Origin: Actinoplanes couchii
GTDB taxonomy: Bacteria; Actinomycetota; Actinomycetes; Mycobacteriales; Micromonosporaceae
Direction of reading: 5' to 3'
Length of the DNA: 64,000 nucleotides
Assembly (NCBI RefSeq): GCF_016862075.1
Contig: NZ_BOMG01000027.1
Location: forward strand, 124,001-188,000
A program made the position numbers and the translations under genes. Shown one piece after another: positions 26,104 through 34,485 of the stretch. Under the pieces are notes generated by a model, which searched no databases, was not told where the DNA came from, and saw nothing but the letters and a program-made list of their open reading frames with translations. Each line of letters starts with the position of its first letter. Position 1 is the first letter of the stretch.

Positions 26104-28170
26104 ATGCCTCACCCCGGAGAGTTGCTCGGCGGACGTTACCGGCTGGACGATCCCATCGCCGCCGGTGGCATGGGTGAGGTGTGGCAGGCGACCGATACGG
26201 TGCTCGAACGACCGGTGGCGGTCAAGACGCTGCTGGCCGACCGGGCCACCGATCCCGGGTTCCAGCGCCGGTTCCGGCACGAGGCGCGAGCCCTGGCGGC
26301 GCTGCGGCATCCCGGGGTGGTGCCCGTCTACGACTTCGGGAGTACCGAGGACGCGGACGCCTACCTGGTGATGGCGCACGTCGACGGGCGGGCGCTGAAC
26401 CATGTGCTCGCCGATCGCGGGCGTCTCGGCGCGGTCGAGACGATGGCGATCGTGGCGCAGGCGGCCCGGGCGCTGGCCACCGCGCACACCGCCGGGATCG
26501 TGCACCGGGACGTCAAACCGGGCAACCTGATCGTCGAGCCGGACGGGACCGTGGTCCTGGTCGACTTCGGGGTAGCTCGGTCGGCGAGTTCGGCCACGCT
26601 CACCGGTGCCCGGGAAGTGGTGGGCACCGCCCTCTACATCGCGCCCGAACAGGTCACCCGGCAGGAGACCAAGCCGGCGGTGGACGTCTACGCGCTCGGT
26701 GCGCTGGCCTACCACTGTCTTGCCGGGCATCCGCCGTTCCAGGCCAAGAATCCGATCGCGGTCGCCCTCCAGCACATCGAGGAAGAGCCGCCGCCGCTAC
26801 CGGAAGACGTGCCGGCCGAGGTTGTCGCCCTGGTCATGCGGGCGATGGCCAAGGAGCCGGCGGGCCGCTTCCCGTCCGCGGGGGCAATGGCCGACGCCGC
26901 CGAAACAGCCGCCAAGGCCGCGCCGTCAGCGGCGACGGCGGAGGGGGCAGCGACCGCGGCGGCAGCGACGGCGCCGGGGGCAGCGACGGCGGCGGCAGCG
27001 ACGGCGACGACGGGGGCAGCGACGGCGGCGGTCCCTTCACCGGCGCTTACTACCGGAAGGCCGCTCGGGGAAACGGCGGCGGCCCTCCCGGTATGGACAA
27101 CCGCAAGCGGGGAGGTTCTCGCGGGAACGGCAGCAGCGGACCTTGCGGCGGCGTCCGGAGAGCCGCTCGGCGACGCGGCAGCGATGAGCCCAGCGACAGC
27201 GATGAACCCCGCCACAGCGATGAACCCGGCCACAGCGATGGACCCGGCCACAGCGATGAGCCAAGCTGCAGCGGCCACGGCGGGAAGTGCGCCTGAGGAG
27301 ACGGCGGCGATGCCGGCAGACGACGGAGGTCTTGTCGGGACCTCCGCGGCAGGCGCTGGATCGGCGGCTGCCGCTGATGACGGAAAGGCTGGAATCGGTG
27401 AGGGGAGCGTGGGCCGGGCGATCGCCGGACCACGGGGTGACCTCGCCGCGACCAGGGCAGCCGTTCCCTGGGTCGGCGTCAGCCCGATCCCGGGTTCTTC
27501 GTCCGCGGGAATCGGTCCCGTGTCCGCCGCCGAGCCGACCTCGGCCGCCCCCACCGCCGCCGGGCCGACCTCGGGCTCGCCCGGTGCTGGCGGGTCGGTT
27601 TCGGGATCCTCTGTCGCCACCCTTGGTGGGGGGTCGGGGGCGCGGCGGCGGGTCGTGTTGATGTCGGTTCTGGTTTCGGTTGTTGTCGTTGTCGGTGTGG
27701 GGCTCGGGCTGGCTTATGTGGCCGGGGTCCTCGGTGTGGATTCGAAGCCGGCGAGCGGTACGCCTGCGGTTCCGGCGAGTGCTGGGCCTCCTCCTGTCGG
27801 GGACGAGCCTGGTGGAGCCGGGCAGGGTGGGTCCGGGCAGGGTGAGTCCGGGCAGGGTGGGTCCGGGCAGGGTGGGTCCGGTCGAGGTGGCGCTGGTGAC
27901 GATTCGGGGGCTGCGCCGGAGCGGAAAGAGGACGGGAAGCGGGAGAGGTCTGGGTCCGGCCGGTCTCCCAGCCCGGATCGGAGTCGCCCGCAGGAGGTTT
28001 CGGGCACCGCCGCGCCTGCCGGAGAAGACGAGGCGGACGAGGACGGAGCGGGCGAGGAGGAAGGGGCTACGGCGGAGCCGACCACGGCCCCGGACACGAC
28101 GGCCCCGGCCACCGAGACCCCGGAGTCCCCGGCCCCGGAGGAGAGCGCGGACGGCGCCCACCAGGGGTAA
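26104..28170 (+). CDS. Transmembrane Ser/Thr protein kinase with Ala-rich juxtamembrane repeats
   Basis: A 688-residue PknB-type kinase. The catalytic domain spans residues 10-265, with glycine loop AAGGMGEV, catalytic loop GIVHRDVKPGNLIV, DFG in VDFGVARS, and APEQVTRQET. A linker of about 250 residues follows, very Ala/Thr/Pro-rich with repeats such as ATAMNPATAMNPATAM. Residues about 515-540 (VVLMSVLVSVVVVVGVGLGL) form one membrane helix. The external part has GQGGSG repeats and an acidic Pro/Thr/Glu tail, with no folded sensor domain. It signals from the membrane to cytoplasmic targets. The DNA just after the stop is a 25-bp minisatellite that resembles the gene's last codons. Confidence 0.92.
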   Translation: MPHPGELLGGRYRLDDPIAAGGMGEVWQATDTVLERPVAVKTLLADRATDPGFQRRFRHEARALAALRHPGVVPVYDFGSTEDADAYLVMAHVDGRALNHVLADRGRLGAVETMAIVAQAARALATAHTAGIVHRDVKPGNLIVEPDGTVVLVDFGVARSASSATLTGAREVVGTALYIAPEQVTRQETKPAVDVYALGALAYHCLAGHPPFQAKNPIAVALQHIEEEPPPLPEDVPAEVVALVMRAMAKEPAGRFPSAGAMADAAETAAKAAPSAATAEGAATAAAATAPGAATAAAATATTGAATAAVPSPALTTGRPLGETAAALPVWTTASGEVLAGTAAADLAAASGEPLGDAAAMSPATAMNPATAMNPATAMDPATAMSQAAAATAGSAPEETAAMPADDGGLVGTSAAGAGSAAAADDGKAGIGEGSVGRAIAGPRGDLAATRAAVPWVGVSPIPGSSSAGIGPVSAAEPTSAAPTAAGPTSGSPGAGGSVSGSSVATLGGGSGARRRVVLMSVLVSVVVVVGVGLGLAYVAGVLGVDSKPASGTPAVPASAGPPPVGDEPGGAGQGGSGQGESGQGGSGQGGSGRGGAGDDSGAAPERKEDGKRERSGSGRSPSPDRSRPQEVSGTAAPAGEDEADEDGAGEEEGATAEPTTAPDTTAPATETPESPAPEESADGAHQG

Positions 28171-28355
28171 CCAGCCCGACGCCCAGCAGGAGTGCCGACT
28201 CGACGCCCAGCAGAGGTGACTGGCCCGACGCGCGGCAAGGGTAGCCGACCTGACGCGCAGCAGGGGTAGCCGACCCGACGCGCAGCAGAGGTAGACAGCC
28301 CGACGTGCGGCAGAGGTAGACAGCCCGACGCGCGGCAGAGGTAGCCGGCCCGATG
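28171..28355. repeat. 25-bp minisatellite after the kinase stop
   Basis: Consensus about CCCGACGCGCRGCAGAGGTAG plus four bases. Anchors CCCGACG or variants occur at 28175, 28199, 28224, 28249, 28274, 28299, 28324 and 28349, so there are about eight copies with an almost exact 25-base period. The end of the kinase gene (GGCGCCCACCAGGGGTAACC) is a diverged copy. Confidence 0.85.
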
Positions 28356-28534
28356 TGGTGACTCTGGACACGAATCGCACCGGGAGTCACCTCGCCTGGG
28401 TGGGACGGCACCAGCCTGGTGCCGCACGGCACGCCATGAGCGGGCTGTGGGAAAGCTGTGGGGCCCGTAGGTAGGATCTCCCGGCCCCATGATCCGGGCT
28501 CTACCGCTGGCGCGGCACTCCTCTTAGGCAGGAC
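28356..28534 (+). other. 5' region of the first acyltransferase
   Basis: Non-coding. It ends with TTAGGCAGGACATGTC spanning the ribosome site and start codon. The second acyltransferase has the very similar CTAGGTAGGACATGTC, so the leaders are paralogous over at least this stretch. I see no confident promoter boxes. Confidence 0.5.
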
Positions 28535-30694
28535 ATGTCATCGACAACTGAGACAATTGAACATCAACACCCGAACGGCACGAAGGGGCCGGCGCACGCG
28601 GCACCCGCCCATCTGAGGTTCCGGCCCGACATCGAGGGCATGCGAGCGATCGCGGTGACACTCGTGGTCCTCTCGCATGCGGGCATCGCGACCCTCGAAG
28701 GTGGGTACGTCGGCGTCGACGTCTTCTTCGTGATCTCCGGGTTCCTGATCACCACGCTGTTGTTCAAGGAGCTGGACCGGACCGGCCGGATCTCGCTGGC
28801 CACCTTCTACGCGCGCCGGGCCACCCGCCTGTTGCCCGCGTCGACGGTGGTTCTGCTGGTCACCGTGGTCGCCAGCTGGCTGTGGGTGCCCGCCACCCGG
28901 TTCGGGTCGATCGCCTGGGACGCGATCTACGCCACCTTCTACGGGATCAACTGGCGGCTCGCGAACGAGGGCGTCCAGTACATGAACGCCGATGCCGCCC
29001 CCTCACCGCTGCAGCACTTCTGGTCCCTCGCGGTGGAGGAGCAGTTCTATCTGATCTGGCCCCTCCTGCTGTTGATCTTCGCCCTGCTGACGAAGCGAAG
29101 TGCCACCAAAAGGCGAATCCTTGTCATCGTGACCCTGGTCCTGGTCGTGGTGGGTTCGCTTGCGGTCAGTGTCTGGCAGACCGGCGAGTCGGCGCCCTGG
29201 GCCTACTTCGGCGCACACACCCGCGCCTGGGAACTGGCGATCGGCGCGTTCGTGGCGGTCGGCGCCGCAAACCTGACCAGGATCCCCCGTACCGCAGCAG
29301 CGATCTTGACCTGGCTCGGCCTTGCCGCGGTCGTCACGTCGGCGTTCCTCTACACCGAGGAGACCCCCTTCCCCGGGTACGCCGCCGCCCTCCCCGTCCT
29401 GGGTTCGGCAGCGATCATCGCCGGTGGCTTCGCCGGTTCCCGCCACGGTGTGGTGGCACTGCTGAAGGCGTGGCCGTTCCAGCAGATCGGCAAGTATTCC
29501 TACAGCTGGTACCTGTGGCACTGGCCGGCCCTGATGATCGTCCCGTTCATCCTGGACGTGGAGCCGAACCTGCCGCTGAACCTGGGTCTGGCGGCCGGCT
29601 CGCTGGTGATGGCGATCGGCTCGTACCACCTGATCGAGAACCCGGCCCGTAACCACGGATGGGCCAAGGCGAAGGCCCGTCGCGGCATCGCCGTCGGTCT
29701 GGCGCTGTCGTCGATCGCGGCGATCGTGGCCCAGCTCGGTGCGATGAACCCGCCGCAGCTGGCGACCGGTGACCCGGCGGTGAGCACCCGCAAGGTGGTG
29801 GCCGCGGCCGCCGACCCGGAGGCCGAGTTGCGGCGGATCATCGCCGGGTCGGCCGGCCTGGGCGAACTGCCCCGGAACATCACGCCGAAGGTGCAGCGGG
29901 CCCGCTGGGATCTGCCGAAGTACTACGCCACCAAGTGTCACCTGGAGTTCGAGGATCTGGCCGCCCCCGGCCCGTGTGTCTTCGGCGATCCGGCGGGCAC
30001 CGCGTCGGTGTACCTGTTCGGCGACTCGCACGCCGCGCACTGGTACCCGGCGATGGACACGATCGCCAAGGAGCGTGGCTGGAAGCTGCTGGTCCGGACG
30101 AAGAGCGCCTGCCAGGCGTCGCTGGTCCACTCGTACGCCATCGTCTTCAAGCGGCCGTACACCGAATGTGACAACTGGCGCAACGACGTGCTGGCCGAGA
30201 TCGCGCGGGCCCGCCCGGCGATGGTGGTGATCTCGTCGAACGGCAACAACAACGGTGGCCTGCTGGACGCCACCGGCAACCGGATCGACGAGGTTCCGGC
30301 GGCCGAGCAGGACAAGTTGTGGGCGGCCGGCTGGGCGGGCACGTTCAAGGCGATCCGGCACCGGGACACGAGGCTGGTCCTGATCGAGGACACCCCGTGG
30401 CCCGGTAAGGACGTGCCGGACTGTCTGGCCACCCATTCCCGCAACGCGTCGCGCTGTGCCCGGCCGGCCGGCGAGTCGTTCGCCTTCCCGGCCCGGCAGG
30501 CGCTGGTGTCGCAACAGGCGAAGGCGCTCGGGGTGACGGTGATCCCGACCGGGCAGTGGTTCTGCACGGCCGAGGTCTGCCCGTCGGTGGTCGGCAACAT
30601 CGTGACCTGGCGGGACAACAGCCACATCTCCACCAGGTACGCGACGATGCTGGCCCCGCTGCTGGACGCCCGCCTACCGAAGATCAGGAACTAG
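28535..30694 (+). CDS. Acyltransferase-3 / SGNH two-domain membrane protein (OafA/YrhL type), copy 1
   Basis: A 719-residue integral membrane O-acyltransferase. Residues about 25-375 are the acyltransferase-3 domain: [20 protein letters not shown] with catalytic His, [19 protein letters not shown], about ten helices, then [16 protein letters not shown]. Residues about 445-715 form an SGNH hydrolase-like domain with the nucleophile block FGDSHAAHW (Ser near 495) and the C-terminal Asp/His block DNSHISTRYATML. AT3-SGNH proteins take acyl groups from the inner face and acylate extracytoplasmic glycans such as cell wall or exopolysaccharide. The acceptor is unknown here. Its stop TAG overlaps the stop of the convergent P450 gene inside CTAG. 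Confidence 0.93.
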   Translation: MSSTTETIEHQHPNGTKGPAHAAPAHLRFRPDIEGMRAIAVTLVVLSHAGIATLEGGYVGVDVFFVISGFLITTLLFKELDRTGRISLATFYARRATRLLPASTVVLLVTVVASWLWVPATRFGSIAWDAIYATFYGINWRLANEGVQYMNADAAPSPLQHFWSLAVEEQFYLIWPLLLLIFALLTKRSATKRRILVIVTLVLVVVGSLAVSVWQTGESAPWAYFGAHTRAWELAIGAFVAVGAANLTRIPRTAAAILTWLGLAAVVTSAFLYTEETPFPGYAAALPVLGSAAIIAGGFAGSRHGVVALLKAWPFQQIGKYSYSWYLWHWPALMIVPFILDVEPNLPLNLGLAAGSLVMAIGSYHLIENPARNHGWAKAKARRGIAVGLALSSIAAIVAQLGAMNPPQLATGDPAVSTRKVVAAAADPEAELRRIIAGSAGLGELPRNITPKVQRARWDLPKYYATKCHLEFEDLAAPGPCVFGDPAGTASVYLFGDSHAAHWYPAMDTIAKERGWKLLVRTKSACQASLVHSYAIVFKRPYTECDNWRNDVLAEIARARPAMVVISSNGNNNGGLLDATGNRIDEVPAAEQDKLWAAGWAGTFKAIRHRDTRLVLIEDTPWPGKDVPDCLATHSRNASRCARPAGESFAFPARQALVSQQAKALGVTVIPTGQWFCTAEVCPSVVGNIVTWRDNSHISTRYATMLAPLLDARLPKIRN

Positions 30695-33600
30695 GCGAAC
30701 ACGTCCTGCTGGAAGCGGCCGGCCGCTTCCAGGGACCGTAGCCACGCCTCAGCCTGCGCCGGTGTCGACCCGGTGTGCCGCCGGTGCAGGCTGAGCAGCT
30801 CGGACCGGACCGCGGGCGCCATCCGGGCACCCTCTCCGCACAGGTAGACGTGCCCGCCCCGCTCCAGCAGCGCCCAGACCGCGTCGCCCTGGGCGGCCAG
30901 GGCGTCCTGCACGTACCGGTACGGATGGTCCGGTACCCGGGAGTGGGCGAGGTGCAGGTCGACGACCCCGTCGGCGGCCCACTGCTCCATCTCGTCCCGG
31001 TACAGCCAGTCGTGTGCCGGGTGCCGGCAGCCGAAGAACAGCATGGCCGGTCCACGATCGGTCCGGGCCGCCCGTTCCTGGAGGAAGCCGCGCAGCGGGG
31101 AGAACCCGGTCCCGGGACCGATCAGGATCATCGGGGTGGCCGGGTCGGCCGGCGGCCGGAACGGCGGCGCGGGCACCCGGACGTGCCCGTAGAACACGTC
31201 ACCCGCCCGCAGCCGGGCCAGGTACCGCGAGCACATCCCCCGGTAGCGCCCGGTCCCGGAGAGAGCCGGCCCGTCGACCAGCCCGACGGTGATGGTCGCC
31301 AGCGACGGGTCGGTCCGCGGCGACGACGAGATCGAGTAGAACCGTGGCCTGATCGTGCCGACGAGTTCGAGGAACACCCCGAACGGCAGCTCGATCGCCG
31401 GGAACCGTTCCAGCAGGGCGAGCACCGACACCCGCTTGGCGAGGATCTCGTCGGCCCAGCCGTCGATCAGGCCGGTCAGCTGCCGGGTGGTCCACGGGCA
31501 CTCGGTGTGCCCCAGCAGGGTCTCGATCTGGGTGCGCCCGGCCGGTTCCTGGAGTTCCACGAAGTCGGTGAGCAGCAGTCCGGCGGTGATCGGCACGCCG
31601 ATCGGCAGCCCGGTGGGCCGTTCGCCGTCCTGAGCGAGACGGATCACCAGGTCACGGGACACCCGCAGGGTGCGCAGCGCCCACTCGACGAGTTCCGGAT
31701 CGTTCTTGGCGTAGACCGCCAGGTGGTCACCGACCTGGTAGGAGACGCCCTCGGGCAGCCGGACGGTGATCGCCTTGACGCCGGCCCGCTCGACGGCGGC
31801 CGGGTCGGCGACCAGCTCGGAGACGGACTCGACGGTGATCGGGCGGGCCTCGCCCGAGACCACGGCGGGCCGGATCTGGTCCTCACCGAGCACCTCGACG
31901 CTGAATCGCGGCCCGGCGGCGGCAGCGGTGCCGAAGTCGGCGCCGAGCGCGGTCCAGAACCCGTCGATCCAGGCCCGCGCCATCCCGTCGAAGTCCGCGG
32001 AGGCGTCGGTCTCGCCCCGGTCCACGATCGGTTGTGCCCCAGCCGAGATCAACGACGAAAAGACGCGCTTGGGGTACGCCTGATAGGTCGCCCATTGAGT
32101 GTTGCCATTACCCAGCACCGCAAATCGGACATTCTGCAGCGCTCCCTCAGCCAGAACCAGGTCATCGAACACGTGAGCGTTGTCCGGCGCCTTGCCGTTG
32201 TAGCTGGACGTGACGACGGTGAGAAGACCGTCGCTGGGCAGCGAGACCGCCAGCTCGTCCAGGGTCTGCACGGTCACGTCGAACCCGGAGCGCCGGGCCC
32301 GGTCCGCGATCTGCTGCGCCAGGTCCTCCGACGTGCCGAGGTTGGACCCGTACGCGACTCTCATCCGTACGCCGGCAGCCTGGACATCGGCCACCGCCGG
32401 AGCCGCCGCCTCCTCGGCGACCGGGACCACGGAGATCCGCTCGTGGTCCTGCCGGGCCCGGATCCGCAGCCGGAAGCCCTCCGGCTTGATCGTCAGGGTC
32501 TGCTTGATGTGCAGCCGGTGCCCGTCCGGGTCGGCGAGCGCGAACCGCTGCAGGATCAGCGCGAGGGCGAGCCGGGCCTCGGTGAGCGCGAACTGCCGCC
32601 CGATGCAGGCCCGTTCCCCGTTGCCGAACGGCTTGTAGGCGTGCGGGTGGTGCCGCTCCTTGTTCTCCGGCAGCCACCGGTCGATGTCGAAGGCCTCCGG
32701 ATCCGCCCAGGCCGACGAGGTGTGCAACGGCTTGAGCAGCACCGCGATCTTCTGCCGGGCCGGGATCTCGTACCGCCCGCCGAGCAGGCCGGAGTCCCGG
32801 GAGGCGAGACCGATGAACGGGATCGGCGAGAGCAGCCGCAGCGTCTCGTCGAGGATCCGCGGGATCACGTCCAGCTTCATGATCGTCTCGTAGGTGGGCA
32901 CGGTGTCGCCGGGCAGCACCCGGTCGACCTCGGCGTACGCCTGGGCGAGCACGTGCGGGTTGCGCAGCAGCAGGTGCAGCGCGAAGGCGAGGGTGCCGCT
33001 GGTGGTCTCGTGCCCGGCGATCAGGAAGGTGAGCACCTGGTTGCGGATGTTCTCGTCGGAGAGCTTCTCGCCGCTGACCGGGTCGGCGGCGTCGAGCATC
33101 AGGCCGAGCAGGTCGTTCGTCCTGACGCCGGAGGCGCGGCGGGTGCGGATCACCTCGTCGACGGTCTCCTGCATGACGGCGATGTCGGCCTGGTAGGCGG
33201 CGTCGGCCTTCTTCTTCAGCCCGGTGACCATCGGGAGTTGCCGCGTCCGGTTCATCGCCTCGACCAGCGCGCCGCCCATGGCCTGCAGGAACGGGTGCAG
33301 CTCGGGTGCGGAGAAGGAGTCGAAGGTCTGCCCGAACCCGGCGAGCGTGATGGTGTCCAGTGTGAGCCGGGTCATGTCGTCGGTGACGTCGACCTCACTG
33401 CGGGCGGACCAGTGCGCGACGAGCTGGTCGGCGACCTCGAGCATCTGCGGGAAGTAGGCCTTCATCGAGCGCTGGCTGAACGCCGGCAGCAGGATGCGGT
33501 GCGCCTGGCCCCATACCGGCTCGTCCTCGCTCGCGGTGAAGAGGCCGTCGCCGGCGAAGTCGCGGACGTGGGCCAGCGGCGGGTCGATCGGTTTGACGAA

Positions 33601-33801
33601 GCGGGTCTCGTCGCAGACCTCGGCGACCAGGTCGGGGTCGTAGACGAAGACGACGTGCCGGCCGGCCAGGTTGAGCTTGAAGATGCCGCCGGGGTGCCGG
33701 GCCGCCTGGTCGGCGAGGAACTGGTGGGTGCCCTCGACGGGAAGCTGCAGGGCGTTGCCGACGATCGGGAGTCCGCGGGGGTTCGGAATCTCGGCGGTCA
33801 C
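30691..33801 (-). CDS. Self-sufficient cytochrome P450-reductase fusion, CYP102 (BM3) type
   Basis: A 1036-residue soluble monooxygenase carrying its own electron chain, close to P450 BM3 in length. The heme domain (1-455) has I-helix AGHETTSG, ExxR in ILDETLRLL and the heme-Cys loop FGNGERACIGRQFAL (Cys about 396). A flavodoxin FMN domain (about 478-630) starts VAYGSNLGTSEDLAQQ. The FAD/NADPH reductase domain (about 660-1036) has RFYSISSSPRTDP and GPGTGFSPLRGFLQERAA. Family members hydroxylate fatty acids near the omega end. The GTG at 33801 is chosen because GGAGGA lies seven bases upstream and the segment starts as family proteins do; longer frames run through the operator. Divergent from its probable TetR repressor. 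Confidence 0.93.
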   Translation of the reverse strand: MTAEIPNPRGLPIVGNALQLPVEGTHQFLADQAARHPGGIFKLNLAGRHVVFVYDPDLVAEVCDETRFVKPIDPPLAHVRDFAGDGLFTASEDEPVWGQAHRILLPAFSQRSMKAYFPQMLEVADQLVAHWSARSEVDVTDDMTRLTLDTITLAGFGQTFDSFSAPELHPFLQAMGGALVEAMNRTRQLPMVTGLKKKADAAYQADIAVMQETVDEVIRTRRASGVRTNDLLGLMLDAADPVSGEKLSDENIRNQVLTFLIAGHETTSGTLAFALHLLLRNPHVLAQAYAEVDRVLPGDTVPTYETIMKLDVIPRILDETLRLLSPIPFIGLASRDSGLLGGRYEIPARQKIAVLLKPLHTSSAWADPEAFDIDRWLPENKERHHPHAYKPFGNGERACIGRQFALTEARLALALILQRFALADPDGHRLHIKQTLTIKPEGFRLRIRARQDHERISVVPVAEEAAAPAVADVQAAGVRMRVAYGSNLGTSEDLAQQIADRARRSGFDVTVQTLDELAVSLPSDGLLTVVTSSYNGKAPDNAHVFDDLVLAEGALQNVRFAVLGNGNTQWATYQAYPKRVFSSLISAGAQPIVDRGETDASADFDGMARAWIDGFWTALGADFGTAAAAGPRFSVEVLGEDQIRPAVVSGEARPITVESVSELVADPAAVERAGVKAITVRLPEGVSYQVGDHLAVYAKNDPELVEWALRTLRVSRDLVIRLAQDGERPTGLPIGVPITAGLLLTDFVELQEPAGRTQIETLLGHTECPWTTRQLTGLIDGWADEILAKRVSVLALLERFPAIELPFGVFLELVGTIRPRFYSISSSPRTDPSLATITVGLVDGPALSGTGRYRGMCSRYLARLRAGDVFYGHVRVPAPPFRPPADPATPMILIGPGTGFSPLRGFLQERAARTDRGPAMLFFGCRHPAHDWLYRDEMEQWAADGVVDLHLAHSRVPDHPYRYVQDALAAQGDAVWALLERGGHVYLCGEGARMAPAVRSELLSLHRRHTGSTPAQAEAWLRSLEAAGRFQQDVFA

Positions 33802-33813
33802 AGGGGGATCCTC

Positions 33814-33859
33814 CTCAGCCATACGGTGTATGGCAGCTACCATACGGCGTATGGCTGAG
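33814..33859. promoter_or_regulatory. 46-bp dyad operator shared by the P450 and tetR genes
   Basis: The sequence from CTCAGCCATACG to CGTATGGCTGAG is a near-perfect inverted repeat centred at 33836/33837. It contains two 15-mers, CCATACGGTGTATGG (33819-33833) and CCATACGGCGTATGG (33840-33854), centres 21 bp apart (two helical turns). The tetR start codon lies inside it. It is a strong candidate for binding of two TetR dimers that repress both genes. Confidence 0.8.
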
Positions 33860-34381
33860 AAACGGTTGACCGAGGACGTGATCTTCCGTACCGCCCTGCG
33901 GCTGGTCGACGCGGACGGGGTCGAGGCGCTGAGCATGCGCAAGCTCGCCGCCGAGCTGGGCGTCAACCCGATGTCGATCTACCACCATGTGGACAACAAG
34001 GCGGCCCTGCTCGACGGGATCACCCGGATGGTCACCGCCGAGGTCAAGGACATCACCGTCAGTGACGGCCCTTGGCCCGATCAACTACGCCGGCTGGCAT
34101 ACGAGTTCCGCGCGCTCACGCTCACCCATCGCCATCTGCTGCGGTACATCCTGGCGAGTGACGACTTCACCCAGCGGGACGGGCCGATGTGGCGAACGCT
34201 GCGCACGGTCCTCCGGTCCGCCGGAATCGCCGAGGCCGAGCTGAACCAGACCGCCATGGTGCTGGTCATGCTGATCGGCGGACTGCTGCACACCGAGGCC
34301 GAGGGCGCCGAGCACCGCGACGACAGCACCTTCGCGCTCGCGGTCGAGTTGCTGATCGACGGCATCGCCGCGCGAACCTGA
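33851..34381 (+). CDS. TetR-family repressor of the P450 gene
   Basis: A 176-residue regulator. The N-terminal helix-turn-helix (residues 5-50) is DVIFRTALRLVDADGVEALS followed by MRKLAAELGVNPMSIYHHVD. The C-terminal ligand and dimer domain resembles the TetR_C family used by many actinomycete drug and lipid regulators. The ATG at 33851 is inside the operator; TACCAT at 33838-33843 could be its -10 box, which would give a leaderless transcript and direct autorepression. In Bacillus, the TetR-type proteins BM3R1 and FatR control CYP102 genes and respond to fatty acids, so the same role is likely by analogy. An earlier ATG (33831) is possible. Confidence 0.88.
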   Translation: MAEKRLTEDVIFRTALRLVDADGVEALSMRKLAAELGVNPMSIYHHVDNKAALLDGITRMVTAEVKDITVSDGPWPDQLRRLAYEFRALTLTHRHLLRYILASDDFTQRDGPMWRTLRTVLRSAGIAEAELNQTAMVLVMLIGGLLHTEAEGAEHRDDSTFALAVELLIDGIAART

Positions 34382-34485
34382 GCCCACGTCGCGATGAAGT
34401 AGTGATGAACCGACTGTGGAAGACCTGTGTCATCGCGGGTAAGCTCCCCCCGATCCCGGCCCGGTCACTCATCGCTAGGTAGGAC

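Noticed and set aside
28171..28355. Origin iterons or attachment site
   Set aside because: The copies look derived from the end of the kinase gene, there is no replication initiator or integrase gene, and no AT-rich segment adjoins.
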